From positions 1-36,792 of the forward strand of contig JANOVV010000066.1 in NCBI GenBank assembly GCA_031417555.1: a stretch of 36,792 bases of DNA, written 5' to 3'. Positions within the stretch are counted from its first letter, which is position 1; each line of letters starts with the position of its first letter. The DNA comes from JADKIH01 sp031417555. GTDB taxonomy: Bacteria; Bacteroidota; Bacteroidia; AKYH767-A; 2013-40CM-41-45. Positions 31,208-36,792 of this stretch are shown one piece after another. Both the position numbers and the translations under genes were made by a program. Under the pieces are notes generated by a model that was not told the DNA's origin, ran no database searches, and saw nothing but the letters and a program-made list of their open reading frames with translations.

Positions 31208-32737
31208 ATGAAAAAATTACTTAATCTATTAGGAATAGCCGTTTTAGTAACTGCTTTTTCTTGTACATCAACTAATAAAGCCGGTAACAATTCGGCTGAT
31301 GATGTATATTATTCATCAAAAAATCAACCTCCTCCACCTCCTCCTCCGGCTCCTTCAGAACCATCATACAATTCGGGTACAAACGAAAGTAATTCAAGCC
31401 AGAATAATTCAAGCGAATATCAAAACGATAATTCAAACCAAAATCAGCAAGCTGATTATGCTCCAAGCAATGATTATACAAATTCATCACAATCTTCTGA
31501 TGATAAAGGGAATACTTACATAACCAATAATTATAATGGAGATTATTATGATTATGAATATTCTTCAAGAATACGCCGCTTTTATACTCCGGTTTATGGT
31601 TATAGTTATTATGATCCGTTTTATACAAATACATATATGTATGATTACAATCCGGTCTCTTGGGGAGTAAGTATTTATCTTGGTTACAATTGGTGGGCTC
31701 CTTCTCGTTTTTATTATGATCCGTTTTGTTATGGTGGATTTTCAATAGGTTATGGTTATAATCCATATTGGGGATATCAGCCATATAGTTATGGCGGTTC
31801 TTATTATCACGGCTACCAACATGGATATAATCACGGTTATGGGAATGGTTACCAGGATGGTTTTTATAGTGGCAATCCAAATCCTTATTATTATAACTCT
31901 TACGATGCAACCAGTTCATATTATGGCCCACGCGGAGCAGTTAGCAGCAACAGTCCAAGATTTAGTTCTCAAAGAAAAAGCGAAATTGCTCCAATGAGTG
32001 TAAAATATGAGCAAGCTATTTCCGAAGGTCGTATATCGAGAGATCCCGCGAATGGAAAAATCAAAAACGATAATATTAATCACGGTCGACCAAATTCGAA
32101 CATGAATAATAATTTACCACAGATTTCTAAAGAGCAGAATACCAGAAAAAACGAAACCGGTTCAGATAAAATTAATATTGATCGTGGAAATAATACTGAT
32201 ACAAAAAATAATTCCACAAGACCAAATATTAATCAAGAAAGAAATCCGGTAATTAACAATCAGGATAATAATAACATTCGTAATAATACAGGTACAAAAA
32301 ATTCTACTCCTGAAATAAATCGTCCGAATAATAATTCTCAGGAAAAAAATAATCAGAATCCAAATTCAGGTCGAGATAATAATTCCAACCCTCCAATAAT
32401 TAATACTCCAAAACCAAATGTTAGACCTGGAAACAAGCAACCTGAAATAAATAATCAGGATCGAAATCAACAAGAGAATATTCAGCCAAAAAAAGAGAAT
32501 CAACGGCCTGTAATTGAAACGCCGAAAATTGAACAGCCTCCAAAACGTGAAAATAATTCTCAAAGAAATCAGGACACCCGAATTGAAATGCCTACCCGTC
32601 AGGAAAATAAAACTCCTGTATTTACGCCCAGAGTTGAGCCTAAACAATTCAAACAGGAAAGTGCTCCTTCACCTCAACGCTCGCAGCCTTCTCGTCCGGC
32701 AGAACAAAATAACAATGGCGGAGGCAGAAGAAAATAA
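31208..32737 (+). CDS. Low-complexity lipoprotein
   Basis: A 509-residue lipoprotein with lipobox AFSC (Cys19). The mature protein is low-complexity: a Pro run (about 39-50), a Ser/Asn/Gln region, a Tyr/Gly-rich region (about 110-245) with YDPF-type repeats, and a long Asn/Pro/Gln/Arg tail to the C-terminus. It should be attached to the outer membrane and largely disordered. Similar Tyr/Asn-rich lipoproteins occur in Bacteroidota without known function. It is divergent from proS. The strong T/A bias creates long antisense frames that are not genes. Confidence 0.85.
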   Translation: MKKLLNLLGIAVLVTAFSCTSTNKAGNNSADDVYYSSKNQPPPPPPPAPSEPSYNSGTNESNSSQNNSSEYQNDNSNQNQQADYAPSNDYTNSSQSSDDKGNTYITNNYNGDYYDYEYSSRIRRFYTPVYGYSYYDPFYTNTYMYDYNPVSWGVSIYLGYNWWAPSRFYYDPFCYGGFSIGYGYNPYWGYQPYSYGGSYYHGYQHGYNHGYGNGYQDGFYSGNPNPYYYNSYDATSSYYGPRGAVSSNSPRFSSQRKSEIAPMSVKYEQAISEGRISRDPANGKIKNDNINHGRPNSNMNNNLPQISKEQNTRKNETGSDKINIDRGNNTDTKNNSTRPNINQERNPVINNQDNNNIRNNTGTKNSTPEINRPNNNSQEKNNQNPNSGRDNNSNPPIINTPKPNVRPGNKQPEINNQDRNQQENIQPKKENQRPVIETPKIEQPPKRENNSQRNQDTRIEMPTRQENKTPVFTPRVEPKQFKQESAPSPQRSQPSRPAEQNNNGGGRRK

Positions 32738-32785
32738 TTAGTTTTATAAAAGTATAATTATATAAATATAACTTGTCATATTAAT

Positions 32786-32829
32786 GCCCGCATTTCCAGA
32801 ATATACAAAAAGGTGTGCGGGCTTTTTTT
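32786..32829 (+). terminator. Rho-independent terminator after the lipoprotein gene
   Basis: GCCCGCA (32786-32792) and TGCGGGC (32816-32822) form a 7-bp stem followed by seven T. It ends just before the next gene and shows that the upstream ATG-like region of that gene (32813) is not its start. Confidence 0.88.
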
Positions 32830-32839
32830 ACTTACCTGT

Positions 32840-34309
32840 ATGAAAACAAAAACCGAAATCCTTCTAAACATTTTAGTTATTTTTTCTTTTCTCAATTTAA
32901 AAGCACAAACAGATGTTGATGCTTTCCGTTATTCGGGTGGATCTATTACAGGAACTGCGCGATATTCTGCTATGTCGGGAGCCTTTGGTGCTTTGGGAGG
33001 AGATTTTACCACACTCTCTTATAATCCGGCAGGAATAGCAATTTACCGGACTTCTGAATTTACATTTACTCCTTCAATATATGCAGGTTCGAATACATCA
33101 AATTTTTTAGGGCAATCGAATAAAGAAATTAAGTATAATTTCAATATTGGAAATACAGGATTAATATTTACCAGAAAACTTTCCAAAGATGAAAATAGTC
33201 CGGGTTGGAAAAGTTGGAATTTTGGTATAGGTTATAATCGGTTAAATAATTTTCACAACAGAAGTTTTTATGAAGGTATCAATCCATCAAATTCTTTGCT
33301 TGACAATTTTGCAGAAACTGCAACAGGCACAATTCCGGATAATCTTGACGGCTATTATGAATCCCTAGCTTATAATGCATATCTGATAAATCCTGATGCT
33401 GCGAATAATTATACAGGAGTAATACCAGCCGGACAAGAGATCCAAAGAAAAACAACAGAGACAAGAGGAACAATCGGAGAAACCGTTTTCACATTTGGAG
33501 GCAACTATTCAAATAAATTTTATTTTGGTGGAACATTAGGATTTAAAAATTTACGATATGTAGAATATACAAATTATGAAGAACAGGATCCTGATACACT
33601 AATTCCTTATTTTAACCGCTTCAATTTTCAACAAGATTTAACAACGACAGGTTCAGGATTTGATATGAAATTCGGAATGATATACAAAGCAAATGATTTA
33701 GTTCGTTTAGGAATGGCCTTCGAAACTCCCACATGGTATACGATGCATGATGAATACAAAAATAGCATGATTGGTTATCTGGATACAGGTGTAGCGAAAT
33801 TTTATTCAACTGAATCTCCCGATGGATCCTATGATTATAATTTAAATACTCCTTTCAAAGCTATGGGAAGCATTGCATTTATTTTTGGAACAAGTGGACT
33901 ATTAAGTGCTGATTATGAATTTTCTGATTTCAGTGATGCACGGTATAGTGCCAGCGAATCTTCTTTTTCAAGTGTAAACAGTTTTATCGCCCGTAAATAT
34001 TCTGAAATTCACTCACTTCGAATTGGAACAGAATGGATGTATGAAAATATTAGTTTCAGAGGAGGAGCCGCTTTTTCATCATCACCGTTAAATGAAATAT
34101 ACAAAGCCGGAAGTTCTGATTTTTCTAAAAAAAGTTTTTCCGGTGGTATTGGATTTAGAGAAAACAATGTTTTTCTGGATTTTGGATATGTATACACTAT
34201 CAGTGACCAATTTTATCAGCCATATACATTAAGTTCAGAAAAAGTACCCGGTGTAAAGTCAAGAGTAGTAGGAAATAATTTTTTGATGACGCTCAAAGTA
34301 AAATTCTAA
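32840..34309 (+). CDS. FadL/OmpP1-type outer-membrane protein
   Basis: A 489-residue outer-membrane beta-barrel protein. Residues 1-23 are a signal peptide (ending LNLKAQ). The mature start DAFRYSGGSITGTARYSAMS, then AFGALGGDFTTLSYNPAGIA, is the classic N-terminal plug-and-hatch pattern of FadL/TodX/OmpP1-like transporters, which pass hydrophobic compounds across the outer membrane. Alternating aromatic/hydrophobic beta strands fill the rest, ending in a terminal beta strand with Phe (LKVKF). The ATG at 32840 follows the terminator of the previous gene. Monocistronic, convergent with the TPR gene. The substrate cannot be told. Confidence 0.9.
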   Translation: MKTKTEILLNILVIFSFLNLKAQTDVDAFRYSGGSITGTARYSAMSGAFGALGGDFTTLSYNPAGIAIYRTSEFTFTPSIYAGSNTSNFLGQSNKEIKYNFNIGNTGLIFTRKLSKDENSPGWKSWNFGIGYNRLNNFHNRSFYEGINPSNSLLDNFAETATGTIPDNLDGYYESLAYNAYLINPDAANNYTGVIPAGQEIQRKTTETRGTIGETVFTFGGNYSNKFYFGGTLGFKNLRYVEYTNYEEQDPDTLIPYFNRFNFQQDLTTTGSGFDMKFGMIYKANDLVRLGMAFETPTWYTMHDEYKNSMIGYLDTGVAKFYSTESPDGSYDYNLNTPFKAMGSIAFIFGTSGLLSADYEFSDFSDARYSASESSFSSVNSFIARKYSEIHSLRIGTEWMYENISFRGGAAFSSSPLNEIYKAGSSDFSKKSFSGGIGFRENNVFLDFGYVYTISDQFYQPYTLSSEKVPGVKSRVVGNNFLMTLKVKF

Positions 34310-34346
34310 TTTAATTTTGATGAATTAAAAAAATATTGGCAATAAT

Positions 34347-35840
34347 CTAATTCATGGATTTAATCCGTTCCAGTCCGGCCAAGGCTTTTTGATCAATACT
34401 ATTTTTATATTGTTCATATTTAATTGAAAGACATTTTTTATAATAAAACTCAGCTTTATTTTTCTCTTTTTCTTCTTCGTAGATTTGTCCGAGCATTAAG
34501 GCGCTGTTTGCAGCAAAATAATATCTGGAAGTAAGACCATTTTTAATCGTCATTTCAAAATAGTTGATGGCTTTATCTTTTTTCCCGGTCATTTGCATAA
34601 TTCTACCTAATCTGTAAGTTACTTCCAGTTGTTCATGATAATGCCGGAAGTTCTCTATTTTTCTTTCAGATATTTCAGACAATGAAAGGTTATAATACCC
34701 GCCATCAAAAAATAATCGGGCCCGTAATAAATAAACATTGACAATTTCACTGCTTTCTGCCTCCTCTTTTGCTGCTTTATCGTCTTCATTGAGTGCGACT
34801 CCGTTCTCCATGCACTTTTTAAGATTCTCTTTATATTTTATTGTATCGCCTTTAATAAGATACACCCAGGCCAATTTTTGATAAGCGGATTTAACATTAT
34901 TTAATCCTTTATAATGAATAAGGAAATATTCGAAATCTTGTGATGAACTAAAATCCAATTTTCTAAGACGTGCTAAACCTCGTTTATAATATAAATAAAT
35001 AAAAGATTGATTGGATTCTTGCAAAAGTGTTGAGTTAAGAGTAATGAGAGCCTTTTCATTTTCACCTTGTTTCATGAATATATTTGTATAGACAAATGCG
35101 ACCAGAGGGTTTGAATTTATTGAAGCAAGAGTTTTATTTGAAAGTAAAAATGAATCAACAGGAATAGAAAAAGAAGAATAAATGCTTCCTAAGTAATAAA
35201 GAATTTCGGGTTGATAGGATTTAAAAGAAGTTGACTCAATATTTAAATATAAGGTCCGTAGTTCCCTGATTCCTTCCGTAATATTTCCATCCATTCCTGC
35301 ATATTTAATAATCCATTGATATTGTTGAGGAACAGAGCCGACAAATACATTCAATATTCCGGAAATCTTTTTATTTAAAATAAATCCGGGAAATAATTTT
35401 TCATTATTATGAATAAGTTTGTAAGCTTTTCTGATTTCTCCGGCAGAAATAATATATTCATTAAATTTAATTCGAAGTAAAGCTTGTTGAATTAAAATTT
35501 CAGATTCAACAAATAAATGAAATGGGGAAGACGAATTATTTTTATTTTTTTTTAATTCTTCTAAGCGAATTGCAGAATTATTTTTGAGAATTTCAAACTC
35601 TGCTTTTCCATCAGTAATAATTGCTTTTAGAAAATCGATATAATTTAAATAGAGTAAGCGTAAATCGTTGCCGGGTTTTTCTGTCTTTTCTTCCTGCAAA
35701 AGCAATTCTGCTTCGGTAAAATGAAGAGCAAGAATAGAGGAAAAAGCAAGATCAAGTTTTTTGTCAAATTCGTAATACGCGAAAGAATTCAAAGAATTAC
35801 TTAGGATAATAATTGAAATAAAAAAAAATTTCTTAATCAT
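34347..35840 (-). CDS. Secreted tetratricopeptide-repeat protein
   Basis: A 497-residue helical repeat protein with a signal peptide (about residues 1-22, ending NSFA). TPR-like helix pairs are visible especially in the C-terminal third (LSLSEISERKIENFRHYHEQ, then KDKAINYFEMTIKNGLTSRY and KNKAEFYYKKCLSIKY). Such proteins act as periplasmic or outer-membrane scaffolds. It lies downstream of the zinc-ribbon gene on the same strand, separated by a hairpin terminator whose T-run touches its start codon, so read-through or a promoter within the hairpin region decides its expression. Confidence 0.85.
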   Translation of the reverse strand: MIKKFFFISIIILSNSLNSFAYYEFDKKLDLAFSSILALHFTEAELLLQEEKTEKPGNDLRLLYLNYIDFLKAIITDGKAEFEILKNNSAIRLEELKKNKNNSSSPFHLFVESEILIQQALLRIKFNEYIISAGEIRKAYKLIHNNEKLFPGFILNKKISGILNVFVGSVPQQYQWIIKYAGMDGNITEGIRELRTLYLNIESTSFKSYQPEILYYLGSIYSSFSIPVDSFLLSNKTLASINSNPLVAFVYTNIFMKQGENEKALITLNSTLLQESNQSFIYLYYKRGLARLRKLDFSSSQDFEYFLIHYKGLNNVKSAYQKLAWVYLIKGDTIKYKENLKKCMENGVALNEDDKAAKEEAESSEIVNVYLLRARLFFDGGYYNLSLSEISERKIENFRHYHEQLEVTYRLGRIMQMTGKKDKAINYFEMTIKNGLTSRYYFAANSALMLGQIYEEEKEKNKAEFYYKKCLSIKYEQYKNSIDQKALAGLERIKSMN

Positions 35841-35868
35841 AAAAAAAGGGCCCTGAATTGAGGACCCT
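35841..35868 (-). terminator. Terminator between the zinc-ribbon and TPR genes
   Basis: AGGGTCC...GGGCCCT stem (one G-T pair) with a loop of about 8 bases, followed on the minus strand by seven T that run into the ATG of the TPR gene. Confidence 0.8.
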
Positions 35869-35891
35869 GAATTTTTAGTTTTATTAAAAAA

Positions 35892-36770
35892 TTATTCAGC
35901 TGTTTCTTCTTCAGCAATTTTTGGATCAACAAGAATTCGGCCGCAGTGTTCGCAAACGATAATTTTCTTATGTTGACGAATATCAAGTTGGCGTTGTGGA
36001 GGGATTTTATTAAAGCAACCGCCACAAGCATCTCTCTGAACTGCTACTAAACCCAAACCATTACGTGCATTTGTACGAACACGGGTGTATGCTGAAAGTA
36101 AGCGGTCATCTATAATTGTTCTAGCTTTTGCTGAAATTTTATGAAGTTGTTCTTCTTCTTTACGCGTTTCTTCAACAATACTTTCCAGTTCTGATTTTTT
36201 CAACTTCAATACAGCTTGACGATCATCAAGTACTAATTGAGTTTCGTCAAGCAGAACTTGTTTTGCAGAGACTTCAATAGCATATTCTTTCGAACGTTTG
36301 TCGGAAAGTTGGATTTCAAGATTCTGAAATTCTATTTCTTTATTCAGTGAATCAAATTCACGGTTGTTTTTTACCTTCGATTGCTGACTTTCGTATTTTT
36401 TAATCTGTTCTTTAGCATCTTTAGCGGCTAATTTTTTCTTTCCCACTTGATCGTTAAAATGCGTGATTTCTTCCTGAATATTTTCAATCCGGGTTGTTAA
36501 ACCAGCAATTTCATCTTCAAGATCTGTAACTTCCATTGGCAATTCTCCACGGATGGTTCTGATTTTATCAATATTAGAATCAATTTCCTGAAGAACATAT
36601 AACGCTTTTAATTTTTCCTCTACAGTAAATTCAGAATGATCCATCGCCATAATTTCTTCCAACTTATTCTCAAGCCGGTTAACGTCGATTATTTTTTCAA
36701 TCTTGCGGGGTTTAAATGTAATTGGTTCTTTAGATTTAAGTTTTGACTTTGATAATTTGGATAGACTCAC
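35892..36770 (-). CDS. C4 zinc-ribbon coiled-coil protein (CT398/DUF164-like)
   Basis: A cytoplasmic protein of the widespread bacterial family with a long antiparallel coiled coil (about residues 48-230, KLKALYVLQEIDSNIDKIRT onward) and a C-terminal C4 zinc ribbon (Cys249, Cys252, Cys273, Cys276: ACGGCFNKIPPQRQ, VCEHCGRIL). In Bacteroidota it usually follows a Nif3-like gene; its precise role is not settled. Relatives begin near FTVEEKLKALY, so translation may start at the ATG at 36650 (MAMDHSEF). The frame is open upstream to the window edge (GTG at 36770, then more codons), so a longer basic N-terminus or a gene continuing past the edge is possible. Confidence 0.88.
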   Translation of the reverse strand: MSLSKLSKSKLKSKEPITFKPRKIEKIIDVNRLENKLEEIMAMDHSEFTVEEKLKALYVLQEIDSNIDKIRTIRGELPMEVTDLEDEIAGLTTRIENIQEEITHFNDQVGKKKLAAKDAKEQIKKYESQQSKVKNNREFDSLNKEIEFQNLEIQLSDKRSKEYAIEVSAKQVLLDETQLVLDDRQAVLKLKKSELESIVEETRKEEEQLHKISAKARTIIDDRLLSAYTRVRTNARNGLGLVAVQRDACGGCFNKIPPQRQLDIRQHKKIIVCEHCGRILVDPKIAEEETAE

Positions 36771-36792
36771 GTTAGATATATTTTGTTCGTTA

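Noticed and set aside
31272..31931. Long minus-strand open frame (219 codons) opposite the low-complexity lipoprotein gene
   Set aside because: It arises from the Tyr/Asn-rich codon bias of the lipoprotein gene; its translation is His/Asn/Tyr repeats with no domain and no promoter.
32813..32839. Earlier start for the FadL-type protein
   Set aside because: These codons lie within the terminator hairpin and T-run of the preceding gene; the signal peptide begins at 32840.

Overview
The window reads as a chromosomal segment of a low-GC Bacteroidota bacterium. The evidence is a C10 protease with a type A C-terminal sorting domain (type IX secretion), a FadL/OmpP1-type outer-membrane protein, the eukaryote/archaea-like form of prolyl-tRNA synthetase, and promoters of the Bacteroidota type (TTG, about 19 bases, TAnnTTTG) with little Shine-Dalgarno sequence. 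Genus cannot be fixed from the sequence alone.

Layout. 1-4414: the 3' end of an unidentified gene, a nested inverted-repeat element, a secreted PEGA-domain protein, and a C10 (streptopain-like) protease followed with no gap by a small lipoprotein that may be its inhibitor. 4464-7902: a complete IS1-family transposon, with 17-bp perfect terminal inverted repeats and an 8-bp target duplication. It carries a transposase, a small downstream gene, two tRNA-like genes, a small protein with an SSB-like acidic tail, a RhuM-family protein and a small basic protein at the far end. 7990-10745: a secreted protein, a zinc-binding (HNH-like) protein and an HEPN-like protein. 10791-18774: a type I restriction-modification operon in the order hsdM, DUF1016 nuclease, unknown gene, hsdS, hsdR. 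18876-21588: a second, decayed relative of the same transposon, inserted just upstream of hsdM. It keeps the small basic protein gene at one end and the transposase (now a pseudogene) plus a small gene at the other, but carries different cargo, a Clp-fold SDH-type serine protease.

22103-28120: a membrane-anchored unknown protein, then an integrase-less replication module (primase-helicase, excisionase-type HTH protein) with a cluster of five KGTTACA heptamers on one side and twin palindromes exactly 100 bp apart on the other, then an unknown 396-aa protein. 28121-28738: tRNA-Glu, a GIY-YIG nuclease gene and a second, broken tRNA-Glu copy; a 78-bp exact repeat includes the tRNA promoter. 28937-36792: ordinary core genes (proS and neighbours, a lipoprotein, an outer-membrane protein, a TPR protein and a C4 zinc-ribbon coiled-coil protein).

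Most striking is the pair of related IS1-family transposons sharing both end modules while the middle has been exchanged, which suggests a cargo-exchanging mobile platform. The middle third of the window (about 4.4-28.7 kb) is an accessory and defence region; the outer parts look like stable chromosome.
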